Shown: one piece after another, positions 1-7,915 of the stretch | Position numbering within the stretch: the stretch's first letter is position 1 | Layout of the letters: every line of letters begins with the position of its first letter | From: Chryseobacterium viscerum | Lineage (GTDB): Bacteria; Bacteroidota; Bacteroidia; Flavobacteriales; Weeksellaceae | Direction of reading: 5' to 3' | Length of the DNA: 64,000 nt | NCBI RefSeq assembly: GCF_025949665.1 | Contig: NZ_JAPDFT010000004.1 | Span: 1-64,000 of the forward strand | The notes under the pieces: generated by a model | Databases searched by the model: none | Told to the model about the DNA's origin: nothing | What the model saw: the letters and a program-made list of their open reading frames with translations, nothing else | Translations under genes and position numbers: made by a program

Positions 1-36
1 TCTGCGCTACTGTTATACTCTCGTTTTTCAGTGGGG

Positions 37-64
37 CAAAGATAACAACTTATTGCAACGCAAA
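37..64 (-). promoter_or_regulatory. Candidate promoter for a gene left of the window
   Basis: Read on the minus strand, TATCTTTG (44-37) fits the Bacteroidota -7 consensus TAnnTTTG. A TTTG -33 element lies at 64-61, 16 bases upstream. Transcription would run off the left edge, so the gene it serves is not visible. The rest of the first 209 bases holds no gene I can support. Confidence 0.5.
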
Positions 65-209
65 ACAACTTTATTTAACATAAATATTACATTTCATTCA
101 TATTTAATCATAATCACCTGGAACGCAGTGAGAAAAATTTTAAACATTTGTTTGGAGTATTAATTCCTCTTAACCCAAACCCAGTAATAATCCTGTTATA
201 ATCTATTTC

Positions 210-890
210 TTAAGGATTGCTTTCTTTATAGATAACGCTCAAAAATTCGGCATAGGACTTTTCCAGACCAATAATATCACCGGATTTAAGATTCAACCCT
301 CCAACTCCTGAGTTGTCTGGTTTTACTTTTAAAGATGAAACCTGAAAGTATAAGTTATCATCATTCGCTTTTGGCTGAACTTTGACAGTAGATCCCAAAA
401 GTTTCTTGGTTGAAATTGTATAAATTTCTCCTGGAACAACTTTTAATTTTAAAAATGATCTGGGAGAGATCATATAGTCTTTACGATTGATGCTTATTTT
501 CTGATCTTTCTCAGAGGATGCAAATATATACATCTCGCCATGCTGGGCTGGCAGCTTTTCTTTTGGTGTATAATATAACGCAATCTTATAATTGGCTGCA
601 TTGAACGACTGAGCAGTTCCATCCACGTTTTCAAAAGGCCTTAATTCAAAAGTATTGGCACCTATCTCTTTTGCTTTTTTATAGACCAAGGAAAATATAA
701 GTGCATCATCTTTTGAAAAGCCCTGAACTTCTACTTCTCCTAAATAAACGGCATCAGCAGCGGCAACTTCTTTTTTATAAAAGAATTTATCCGGGTTATC
801 ATTTGTTTTTTCAACTTTAGTGAGATAAACATTCTGTGCATTCCACAGCTGGATACACAATACGGAAAAGATGATTGCAATATTCTTCAT
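210..890 (-). CDS. Secreted protein of unknown function
   Basis: This 226-residue protein starts with a signal peptide (residues 1-18, ending in WNAQ), so it is probably periplasmic or surface exposed. I recognise no domain. The body is a soluble mixed alpha/beta sequence, with a stretch around residues 60-110 (KAKEIGANTFELRPF followed by YKIALYYTP) resembling proteins that bundle small beta sheets. It begins 5 bases after the rfbD stop codon and is probably co-transcribed with it, but nothing in the sequence ties it to rhamnose synthesis. The ATG at 890 is the only start giving an intact signal peptide. Confidence 0.8.
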   Translation of the reverse strand: MKNIAIIFSVLCIQLWNAQNVYLTKVEKTNDNPDKFFYKKEVAAADAVYLGEVEVQGFSKDDALIFSLVYKKAKEIGANTFELRPFENVDGTAQSFNAANYKIALYYTPKEKLPAQHGEMYIFASSEKDQKISINRKDYMISPRSFLKLKVVPGEIYTISTKKLLGSTVKVQPKANDDNLYFQVSSLKVKPDNSGVGGLNLKSGDIIGLEKSYAEFLSVIYKESNP

Positions 891-895
891 ATATA

Positions 896-1759
896 TTATT
901 GTTGTGAAAGTGTATCAACACATTCTTCAAGACTATTTTCCCAATGTTTGGGTTCTATTTTGTAAGTCTCTTCTATTTTATCCAGAGACATTGTACTTCT
1001 TACGGGTCTTTTGGCAGGCGTTGGGTACTGTTCAGTTGTTAATGGATTCAATTTAACTGAAGATTTTGAAAATTCAGCAATTTTTTTTGCAAATTCAAAC
1101 CATGTTGTCTCCGGGTAGTTTGAAAAGTGGAAGACTCCATAGGTTTTATGGTGAGCTTCGATGATCTCCATTATAGCTTCTGCCAGATCATTTGCATTGG
1201 TTGGCTGCCCAAACTGATCCGCAACAATTCCCAATTCTTTTTTCTGAGAGAAAAGGTTCAGCATCGTTTTCACAAAGTTCTTATTGAACTCTGAATACAG
1301 CCATGAGGTTCTCAGTATAATTGTTTTAGGATTAATTTCCAGTGCAAGTTCTTCTCCTTTCCTTTTAGATTCTCCATATACTCCTATCGGATTTGTAAAA
1401 TCGTCTTCAGAGTATGGAAGATTTGTGGTTCCATCAAAAACATAGTCTGTAGAAACATGAATCAGGGTAGTTTTATAATCTACACACGCCTGGGCAAGAT
1501 GAGCTACCCCATCTGCATTTACTGCAAAAGCTTTTTCTTTTTCGGTTTCAGCCAAATCTACCGCTGTGTATGCTGAAGCATTAATGCAGTAATCAGGTTT
1601 GTTATCATAAAAGAAGTTATTCATCTGATCTTCATTAGTAACATCAAGGGTGGATGAGTCTGTAAATAAGAATTCATATTGATGTTCAAAATCTGGCGCT
1701 ATTTTTCTAATGCAGTTACCCAATTGTCCGTTGCTTCCTATTACTGCTATTTTTTTCAT
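896..1759 (-). CDS. rfbD: dTDP-4-dehydrorhamnose reductase
   Basis: The enzyme reduces dTDP-4-dehydro-L-rhamnose to dTDP-L-rhamnose with NADPH, the last step of rhamnose donor synthesis for surface polysaccharides. The 287-residue length is normal for the family. Visible marks are the Rossmann loop GSNGQLG (8-14), the STDYVFDG segment (103-110) and the catalytic Tyr128-xxx-Lys132 in YGESK. The other dTDP-rhamnose genes (rfbA, rfbB, rfbC) are not in this window. It lies 48 bases downstream of the thioesterase gene and 5 bases ahead of the secreted hypothetical gene, so the three may form an operon. The same fold includes other extended SDRs, but the motif set favours RfbD. Confidence 0.9.
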   Translation of the reverse strand: MKKIAVIGSNGQLGNCIRKIAPDFEHQYEFLFTDSSTLDVTNEDQMNNFFYDNKPDYCINASAYTAVDLAETEKEKAFAVNADGVAHLAQACVDYKTTLIHVSTDYVFDGTTNLPYSEDDFTNPIGVYGESKRKGEELALEINPKTIILRTSWLYSEFNKNFVKTMLNLFSQKKELGIVADQFGQPTNANDLAEAIMEIIEAHHKTYGVFHFSNYPETTWFEFAKKIAEFSKSSVKLNPLTTEQYPTPAKRPVRSTMSLDKIEETYKIEPKHWENSLEECVDTLSQQ

Positions 1760-1807
1760 TTATATATTATTAATTTTTAAATTGGAATCTTCAATAAGAG
1801 TTACTGA

Positions 1808-2293
1808 TTAAGAATTTTTTGCATTTTGGCTTCTTAAAAACTTCACTCTGGACTGGAAGTCTTTCTGAATCAAATCTACATAAAACTTGTCGAAAATTTC
1901 TTTGACGTCTTCGGGATGAACTTCAGATTTTCTTGTTTTAACATTGAAATAAATAACAGTTACCCACAGTACAGCATGAATTGTCTTTTCATCTAAGCTT
2001 TTCATCAGGATTTCTACTTTTGCAGTTCTATCCTGCACATCGATGGTTTTGCTGCTGATTACAACCTGAGTGTTATATCTTACTTCTTTTAAATAGGCTA
2101 TTTCATTTTGAATGGCAATCCAGGTACAGCCGGTTTTCTTGGTATATTCTTCATAGGTAAATCCGTAAAATGTTTCTACATGATCTTCTCTGGCATTGAA
2201 CATATAATCAAGATATTTTACATTATTCAAATGTCCGATCGGATCGCAGTCACTAAACCTAACTTTTACCGTAGTTGATACTTCTTTTTCCAT
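1808..2293 (-). CDS. 4HBT hotdog-fold acyl-CoA thioesterase
   Basis: This 161-residue cytoplasmic protein has the 4-hydroxybenzoyl-CoA thioesterase signature near its N-terminus: an Asp in FSDCDPIGHLNNVKYLDY (about residues 14-31). Members of this family hydrolyse acyl-CoA or acyl-ACP thioesters; the substrate here cannot be read from sequence. It follows the terminator of the ompH operon, so it probably has its own promoter, although I found no clear TAnnTTTG box in the short gap. Downstream is rfbD. It is unlike the YbgC-type thioesterase inside the pigment cluster at 38298 and belongs to a different subgroup. Confidence 0.85.
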   Translation of the reverse strand: MEKEVSTTVKVRFSDCDPIGHLNNVKYLDYMFNAREDHVETFYGFTYEEYTKKTGCTWIAIQNEIAYLKEVRYNTQVVISSKTIDVQDRTAKVEILMKSLDEKTIHAVLWVTVIYFNVKTRKSEVHPEDVKEIFDKFYVDLIQKDFQSRVKFLRSQNAKNS

Positions 2294-2309
2294 TCCGCAA
2301 AAATAAAAA

Positions 2310-2332
2310 AACCACCTCTAATAGAGATGGTT
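2310..2332 (-). terminator. Rho-independent terminator of the bamA-ompH operon
   Basis: A 10-base-arm hairpin (AACCATCTCT, loop ATT, AGAGGTGGTT on the minus strand, one mismatch) is followed by a run of T bases down to 2301. It lies just after the last ompH gene and before the thioesterase start. Confidence 0.85.
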
Positions 2333-2363
2333 AGTTTTATAAATCTTTGTTAATTTGCTGAAA

Positions 2364-2867
2364 TTATTGAACTCCAAGTTCTTTCTTTACAGCTGGAGTA
2401 GCATCTGGTCCTGCTTTATAAAGGAATGCAGTTGAGTTAGCATCCATAATATAATCATATCCGTTAGCTTTAGCTACTTTTTCTACTGCATCGTTCAGTT
2501 TTTTCTCAACTGGTCCGAAAGCCAAATCCTGCTTAGCTTGTAGATCTTTTTGAGCTTTGTCCTGCATTTGCTGGATTTCTTCAGCTAATTTTTTCATTTC
2601 AGCTTCTCTTGCTGCGTTTTCGTCAGCTGTTTTTTTCGGAGCTTCTGTTTGATATTGCTGATATTTAGTTTGAGCTGCGTCAGCTTTTTTCTTAATCTCA
2701 GCTTGTTTAGTATCTAAGAATGTTTTAAGATCAGCATCTGCTTTCTTTTTCTCCGGCATAGCGTTAAGAACTCCCATTACATCTAAAGTAGCAATTTTTT
2801 GAGCTTTTGCCATACCTACAGATACAACCATCATTACTGCTGCAAATAATACACTTAATTTTTTCAT
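2364..2867 (-). CDS. OmpH/Skp family periplasmic chaperone (second copy)
   Basis: Skp-like chaperones hold unfolded outer-membrane proteins in the periplasm and pass them to BamA. The 167-residue protein has a signal peptide (1-22, ending in AKAQ), the short beta strand KIATLDVMGVLNAMP that forms the trimer body, and a long Lys/Ala/Glu/Gln-rich coiled coil (about 42-115) that forms the tentacles. The C-terminal NGYDYIMDANSTAFLY matches the family's closing beta segment. It is the last gene of the bamA operon, 67 bases after the first ompH copy, and is followed by a strong terminator. The symbol skp is avoided because two copies exist. Confidence 0.9.
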   Translation of the reverse strand: MKKLSVLFAAVMMVVSVGMAKAQKIATLDVMGVLNAMPEKKKADADLKTFLDTKQAEIKKKADAAQTKYQQYQTEAPKKTADENAAREAEMKKLAEEIQQMQDKAQKDLQAKQDLAFGPVEKKLNDAVEKVAKANGYDYIMDANSTAFLYKAGPDATPAVKKELGVQ

Positions 2868-2934
2868 AACTGGTAAATAAATAATTTAATTTGTTTTTAG
2901 ATTTTAAAATATAGCAAAAGTTAATTTTTAAAAC

Positions 2935-3489
2935 TTATTTTTTGCCTTTGCTATTTGTTTTTTCCTTCTTGTCTGTTCCTTTCAGCAAAACAGACAATAC
3001 TTTCTCGGTGTAATCATATTTTGACTGAAGGAAAATAACACTAATGTTATTGCTTTTATCAAGAACTATGCCCAATCCATTTTTTTCGGACATTGTTTTG
3101 ATGGCTCCCCATATCTGATCCTGAAAAGGCAAAACAAGGTTTGTTCTCAGTTTTGTGATCTCACCGTTAGCTCCAAAACGTAAGCTAGTAGTAGTTTTAA
3201 TATTTTTATCAAGGTCTACAACTTCTTTTTCTCTCAATTTAAGCTGATCTCCTATCAATAATACTTTTTCACTTTCAAAAGCAGCTTTTTTTCTTTCATA
3301 TTCAGATTGAAGACTTTGAAGTTCTGACTCCCAGGTATCGATCTGAGAATTCAGTCTTGCTTCAGCTTCTTTATACTGAGGTAATTTATTTAAAATTTCA
3401 TTAGTATCCACTACTCCTATTTTCTGGGCATTGCTGAATCCAAAAAGCAATAGTAATGCGAACGTGAAAGTTATTTTAAAGTGCTTCAT
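2935..3489 (-). CDS. OmpH/Skp family periplasmic chaperone (first copy)
   Basis: I chose the ATG at 3489 rather than an upstream in-frame start at 3534, because residues from MKHFKITFTF onward form a standard signal peptide ending in SNAQ and the longer form would overlap the end of bamA. The 184-residue product has the OmpH body strand KIGVVDTNEILNKLPQY, a coiled coil (about 45-115) and the closing GLGIVLDKSNNISVIF segment. The C-terminus is a Lys-rich tail (KKEKTNSKGKK) absent from the second copy. Starting 8 bases after bamA, it is very likely translated from the same mRNA and serves BamA client proteins. Confidence 0.9.
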   Translation of the reverse strand: MKHFKITFTFALLLLFGFSNAQKIGVVDTNEILNKLPQYKEAEARLNSQIDTWESELQSLQSEYERKKAAFESEKVLLIGDQLKLREKEVVDLDKNIKTTTSLRFGANGEITKLRTNLVLPFQDQIWGAIKTMSEKNGLGIVLDKSNNISVIFLQSKYDYTEKVLSVLLKGTDKKEKTNSKGKK

Positions 3490-3497
3490 ATCTGTAA

Positions 3498-6032
3498 TTA
3501 TAATGTTTGGTTCATCAAGAAGTGGTTTCTCCATCCTGACTTATCACCTGATAATGTCTTATCAAGACCAAGTGCAAAGTCAAATCCGATCAATCCAAAT
3601 GCTCCCATATAAACTCTTACTCCTATACCTACTGATCTTTTCAACTGGAATGGGCTGTAAGAACTCCATGAGTTCCATACGTTACCTCCTTCAGCAAATG
3701 TCAATGCATAGATTTTTGCAGTCTGGCTCATTGAGATCGGGTATCTTAATTCTAACGTAAATCTGTTATAGATTGTACCACCACCTGTCTGAGTAATATC
3801 ATCTGCCTGACCTCCTTCTGTGCTGGCATTTTCATACCCTCTCAAAGGAATCAATTCTCTACCGTCATATCTACCTCCGAAAAGACCTGTACCTCCCATA
3901 TAGAATCTTTCAAATGGCGGAGCTCCCAGTTTGCTGTTATATCCGTCCATGAATCCCATTTCTGCTGAAGATCTTAAGACAAGTTTTCCAATGATTTCAT
4001 TGTATACGTCTGCCTTGAATTTAATCTTATAGAATTCCATCCACTTATATTTGTCGATAGCTGACATTGTGGAGTAATCTTTCTTTTTAAACAATGAGTA
4101 TGGAGGTGTCAGTTTTGCTGAAAGCTCAATATTGGATCCCATTGTCGGGAAGATTGGATCGATACCTGCAGAGTTTCTGCTCAAACCTAAGTTGACACTG
4201 AAGTTATTAGCAGAACCATAACTCTCTGTAGTATTTCCAAACTGGAATGGATAGTTATTGAAGTCATACTTCTGGAACTGTAATCCTGTATAAAGCGAGA
4301 AATAATCATCCGGCCAGTTTAATAGTCTGTTTAAACCAGCTGAAGCGGAGAAAATGTTAAGCTTTTGAGCAGCTCCGTATTGATCCGTATATCTTACTCT
4401 GGAGTTGTTCAAACTTACAGAAAGAGCCGTTGCTCTTGTACCAAATAACCAAGGTTCTGTAAATGATACACCGTAGTTTTGGAAGTACTGTCCTGCCTGC
4501 ACCTGAATAGAGAACGTTTGTCCGTCTCCTTGAGGTACCGGTTTGAAGTCCTTAAACTTAAGGAAGTTCTTTAATGAGAAGTTATTAAAAGTTAATCCTA
4601 AAGTACCGATGAAGCTGTTACCACCGTAACCCGCCTGCAGCTGCACCTGAGAAGATCCTTTTTCTACAAGCTTCCAGTTAATATCAACGGTATTATCTAC
4701 CTGATTTGGCTGGATATCCTGACCGATCTGCTGAGGGTCAAAGAATGACATCCCTGCTAAATCGAAATATGTTCTTTTAATTTCCGTTTTCTTGAATAGC
4801 TCTCCCGGTTTTGTTCTCAGTGCTCTAAGGATAACGTGGTCATGGGTTGTAGTGTTCCCCTGCCATGTCACTTTATTCCATGTAGCCTGTTCTCCTTCAT
4901 TAATTCTAACTTCAAGGTTTACAGCGTCTCCTGATACTGATTTTTCAACAGGTGTAACATTAGAGAAAAGGTAACCGTTGTTCATATAAACAGATTTGAT
5001 ATCTGAATCATCTTCTTTACCTCCGTCTTCTCCAACTTTTTTGTTGAATCCTACTGCATCGTAAATATCTCCTTTTTTATATCCTAATAATCTCTGTAAA
5101 TATTCTGTAGCGTATACTGTATTCCCCGTGAACGTAACGTCCCCGATGTAATATTTTTTACCCTCATTAAGTTTTACATTGATTTCGTAGTTATTTCTTT
5201 TGTTTCTCCAAACTGAATCTGAAACGATTTTCGCATCTCTATATCCCAGGGAGTTATAATAACTGATAAGACCTTGCTTATCTTCCTGATATTTATCTTC
5301 AATGAATTTTGAGGATTTCAAAATACCACCAATACCGAAACGTTTTTGTTTTGTTTCTTTGAAAGCTTTGTTTCTAAGCTTTCTATCGGTTACATTTTCA
5401 TTTCCTTCAAATTCAATATGATCAATCTTAATTCTTTTTCCCTTCTCTACATTAATAGTCCAGTCTACTAAAGCAGGGTCTCCTGCATTTACTTTATCCT
5501 GAATACTGATTTTGGCATCTGCAAAACCTTTTTTAATGTAATCTTTAGGAACATTTGTTTTAAGACTAGAAACTAAGTTTTGGGTAATCTTAGTTCCTGG
5601 TTTAAGGTTGTTATCCTTTGCCAGCTTTTCGCTCTTAGATTTACCAATTCCCTTTCCTGCGAATTTCACTTCTCCAAGTTCTTTCAGATCCTGCAGGTGA
5701 AATTTCAGAACGATTGTCTGTCCTTCAATGCTTTGAACATAAACTTCCACTTCAGAAAAAGATTGGGTATCCCAAAGTTTTTTAACAGCATTGCTGATTT
5801 TCTGCCCTGGAATGTCTACGCTTTCTCCTTTAGTAAGACCTGTAAATCTTAAGATCTGAGCTGGTGTATATTTTTTTACCCCATCTACAACGATGTCTTT
5901 CAGTGTATAAGTGCCTGCCTCATTTTCTGCGTGAACAGCATTATTTACTTTTGTGCTGTCTTGTGGAGTTACTTGTCCATAAAAATGCGCTGAAGCAGCA
6001 AACATAATGATGGGTAATAGTCTAAACTTCAT
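3498..6032 (-). CDS. bamA: Outer membrane protein assembly factor BamA
   Basis: BamA is the Omp85-family barrel that inserts beta-barrel proteins into the outer membrane. The 844-residue length is normal. A signal peptide (1-19, ending in FYG) is followed by about five POTRA domains (roughly 40-470), for example VNVEKGKRIKIDHIEFEGNE and VKLNEGKKYYIGDVTFTGN. The barrel occupies the C-terminal half, with the diagnostic PLRGYE motif (V/I/L-R-G-F/Y) near residue 735 that closes the barrel lumen. The gene lies 28 bases after uppS and directly before two Skp-like genes, the usual Bacteroidota order. Confidence 0.95.
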   Translation of the reverse strand: MKFRLLPIIMFAASAHFYGQVTPQDSTKVNNAVHAENEAGTYTLKDIVVDGVKKYTPAQILRFTGLTKGESVDIPGQKISNAVKKLWDTQSFSEVEVYVQSIEGQTIVLKFHLQDLKELGEVKFAGKGIGKSKSEKLAKDNNLKPGTKITQNLVSSLKTNVPKDYIKKGFADAKISIQDKVNAGDPALVDWTINVEKGKRIKIDHIEFEGNENVTDRKLRNKAFKETKQKRFGIGGILKSSKFIEDKYQEDKQGLISYYNSLGYRDAKIVSDSVWRNKRNNYEINVKLNEGKKYYIGDVTFTGNTVYATEYLQRLLGYKKGDIYDAVGFNKKVGEDGGKEDDSDIKSVYMNNGYLFSNVTPVEKSVSGDAVNLEVRINEGEQATWNKVTWQGNTTTHDHVILRALRTKPGELFKKTEIKRTYFDLAGMSFFDPQQIGQDIQPNQVDNTVDINWKLVEKGSSQVQLQAGYGGNSFIGTLGLTFNNFSLKNFLKFKDFKPVPQGDGQTFSIQVQAGQYFQNYGVSFTEPWLFGTRATALSVSLNNSRVRYTDQYGAAQKLNIFSASAGLNRLLNWPDDYFSLYTGLQFQKYDFNNYPFQFGNTTESYGSANNFSVNLGLSRNSAGIDPIFPTMGSNIELSAKLTPPYSLFKKKDYSTMSAIDKYKWMEFYKIKFKADVYNEIIGKLVLRSSAEMGFMDGYNSKLGAPPFERFYMGGTGLFGGRYDGRELIPLRGYENASTEGGQADDITQTGGGTIYNRFTLELRYPISMSQTAKIYALTFAEGGNVWNSWSSYSPFQLKRSVGIGVRVYMGAFGLIGFDFALGLDKTLSGDKSGWRNHFLMNQTL

Positions 6033-6060
6033 TTTATCGAGTCTTTCTTTTCTTAAAATT

Positions 6061-6810
6061 TTATTGGCCTTTTACTTGTTCACCGGTTAAACCGTATCTT
6101 CTTTCTTTGTTTTGATAATCTACAATACATTGGAAGAAAATATCTTTGGTAAAATCCGGCCACAGAACATTTAAAAACTGTAGTTCTGCATAAGCGATCT
6201 GCCAAAGCAGGAAATTACTTATTCTTATTTCACCGCTGGTTCTGATCAGTAAATCTACAGGAGGAAAATCTTTTGTGTAAAGGTAGCTTTCAAATAAACT
6301 TTCGTTAATATTTTCTATCTCTACTTTTCCTTCTTTTACATCAGAACTTATATTTTTAACGGCTTCAAGTATTTCATTTTGTGAGCCATAGCTTATAGCC
6401 AATACAAGGTTTCCTTTTGTGTTTTCTTTTGTGAGTTCTACCACACGTTCTAACTGCTCTTTTACTAAAGGAGGCAGTTTTTCAAGGTTCCCTATCACAT
6501 GCATTCTTAATCCTTTGCTGAAGATTTCCTCTGCCTCAAGCAGTAAGGTCTCTACCAACAGGTTCATAAGAGTATTCACTTCTTCAGTTGGACGGCTCCA
6601 ATTTTCTGAAGAGAATGTATAAAGTGTTAGGTAAGGGATATTAATCTCATTACAGGCATTAATGGCATTTCTTACTGCATTAATGGCATTTTTGTGACCG
6701 AAAGTTCTTTCCTCGCCACGAGATTTTGCCCATCTTCCATTACCATCCATAATGATGGCTACGTGTTTTGGTAAATTCTCAGAATTTATTTTATCTTTAA
6801 TCAACGACAT
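6061..6810 (-). CDS. uppS: Undecaprenyl (isoprenyl) diphosphate synthase
   Basis: The enzyme condenses isopentenyl diphosphate onto farnesyl diphosphate to give the C55 lipid carrier of peptidoglycan and polysaccharide synthesis. The 249-residue form from the ATG at 6810 carries the catalytic MDGNGRW motif (Asp22) and the conserved C-terminal RTSGE followed by SNFLLWQ. A GTG three codons upstream (6819) is also in frame, but it would overlap the preceding gene, so I prefer the ATG. The carrier is also needed by the WecA-like transferase at 11337. It sits in the operon between the DUF6089 barrel gene (1-base gap) and bamA. Confidence 0.95.
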   Translation of the reverse strand: MSLIKDKINSENLPKHVAIIMDGNGRWAKSRGEERTFGHKNAINAVRNAINACNEINIPYLTLYTFSSENWSRPTEEVNTLMNLLVETLLLEAEEIFSKGLRMHVIGNLEKLPPLVKEQLERVVELTKENTKGNLVLAISYGSQNEILEAVKNISSDVKEGKVEIENINESLFESYLYTKDFPPVDLLIRTSGEIRISNFLLWQIAYAELQFLNVLWPDFTKDIFFQCIVDYQNKERRYGLTGEQVKGQ

Positions 6811-6811
6811 A

Positions 6812-7702
6812 TTATTCACAATAACATGGAGGTCTTCCGAACGAATACGTGAGTCCTAAACTGAAAGTATTCATCCAGTCGTTCGATCTTCCATCTCCAA
6901 TATTTCTCTTTTTAATAAACTCTGCTTCTCTTTCCTTAGAAACTGCATAATAATTTCCTGACTGCAATAATGAACCTCCTGTTGCTGGGTCCAAAATATC
7001 TGAATTAAAAGAAGTTTTTACATCTTTGTCAAGGATCTTACTGTGATCCAACTGATCCGTCAATGTATATCTGAATGTAGCTTCTGCAAATATAGCCCAA
7101 GAATGGTTGAATTTATACTTCAAGCCCACCCCAAAAGGAATATGCATCGTTACTTTTTTCCCTAATGAATACTCTGTTTTGGTAGTGAAATCCAATTCAT
7201 TGATTGGAGCCTGCGCCACACCATCCGCATCTCTTCTGAAATCATTCACAAGATTTGCTTTAGGAGCATCAAACATCAAAGCACCAACACCTCCGAAGAT
7301 ATAAGGGCTCAGCATGCTGATCTGCTCATTATTTACCGGGAAAAAGTTATATTCAAACATTAAACTCGCCTCATACACATTATTTTTTCCGTATGAGTTT
7401 CTATTTCTTCTATAATCTTCTTTCGCAGCTTTATCACTAAACTGAATCTGGTTGTATCCTAAATCCAATCTAACGGTCTGATGCGGGTTAAAATTAAATC
7501 TATATAACAAACCTCCATAAAATGGGATGCCCCAATCTGACACTCTGTTTAAATCCAACGGCTTCTGTAAAATATAATTTGTCCTTCCTACATCTCCCAC
7601 TAGGTTACTCATACCTAGACGAACTCCCAATTCGTTTCTTTGTGCTTTAACACTTACCACTCCAAGGAAGGCAAGGAAGCTAAACAATAATTTTTTATTC
7701 AT
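6812..7702 (-). CDS. DUF6089-like outer membrane beta-barrel protein
   Basis: The start at 7702 is chosen because MNKKLLFSFLAFL begins a clean signal peptide ending in VKAQ; the in-frame ATG at 7747 adds 15 residues with no secretion signal. The 296-residue protein opens with NELGVRLGMSNLVGDVGR, typical of the DUF6089 family always found ahead of uppS-bamA in flavobacteria, and ends in the barrel strand FSLGLTYSFGRPPCYCE. The function is unknown, but position suggests a partner of outer-membrane assembly or envelope shape. It is the first gene of this operon. The three Cys-bearing residues at the extreme C-terminus (PPCYCE) are unusual for a periplasm-facing end. Confidence 0.85.
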   Translation of the reverse strand: MNKKLLFSFLAFLGVVSVKAQRNELGVRLGMSNLVGDVGRTNYILQKPLDLNRVSDWGIPFYGGLLYRFNFNPHQTVRLDLGYNQIQFSDKAAKEDYRRNRNSYGKNNVYEASLMFEYNFFPVNNEQISMLSPYIFGGVGALMFDAPKANLVNDFRRDADGVAQAPINELDFTTKTEYSLGKKVTMHIPFGVGLKYKFNHSWAIFAEATFRYTLTDQLDHSKILDKDVKTSFNSDILDPATGGSLLQSGNYYAVSKEREAEFIKKRNIGDGRSNDWMNTFSLGLTYSFGRPPCYCE

Positions 7703-7744
7703 AAAAGAATATGGATTTATGGTTATTTTAAAATTTAATTTTTG

Positions 7745-7752
7745 CAAATATA
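7745..7752 (-). promoter_or_regulatory. Candidate -7 box of the bamA operon
   Basis: TATATTTG on the minus strand fits TAnnTTTG and lies about 43 bases upstream of the first ATG (7702). I see no TTTG -33 element at the usual distance. Confidence 0.5.
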
Positions 7753-7886
7753 AAACATTTTTATATTAATGATAATCTTAATGTTTAGTTAAAAATAAAC
7801 AAAAAAACATAATTTGTTATAAAGTAAACGGCAAAGTGGCAAAAATATTCTTTTTTTCATAGAATGAAAATACATTAAATATGAAA

Positions 7887-7909
7887 AAACCCCCATTAAA
7901 TGAGGGTTT
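7887..7909 (-). terminator. Terminator of the polysaccharide operon
   Basis: On the minus strand AAACCCTCATT pairs with AATGGGGGTTT (one mismatch), followed by TTTTTC. It lies 7 bases beyond the wzc-like stop codon. Confidence 0.85.
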
Positions 7910-7915
7910 AATGCT

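Noticed and set aside
3489..3534. Longer start of the first ompH gene
   Set aside because: The extra 15 residues precede the signal peptide and overlap bamA; the ATG at 3489 gives the proper secretion signal.
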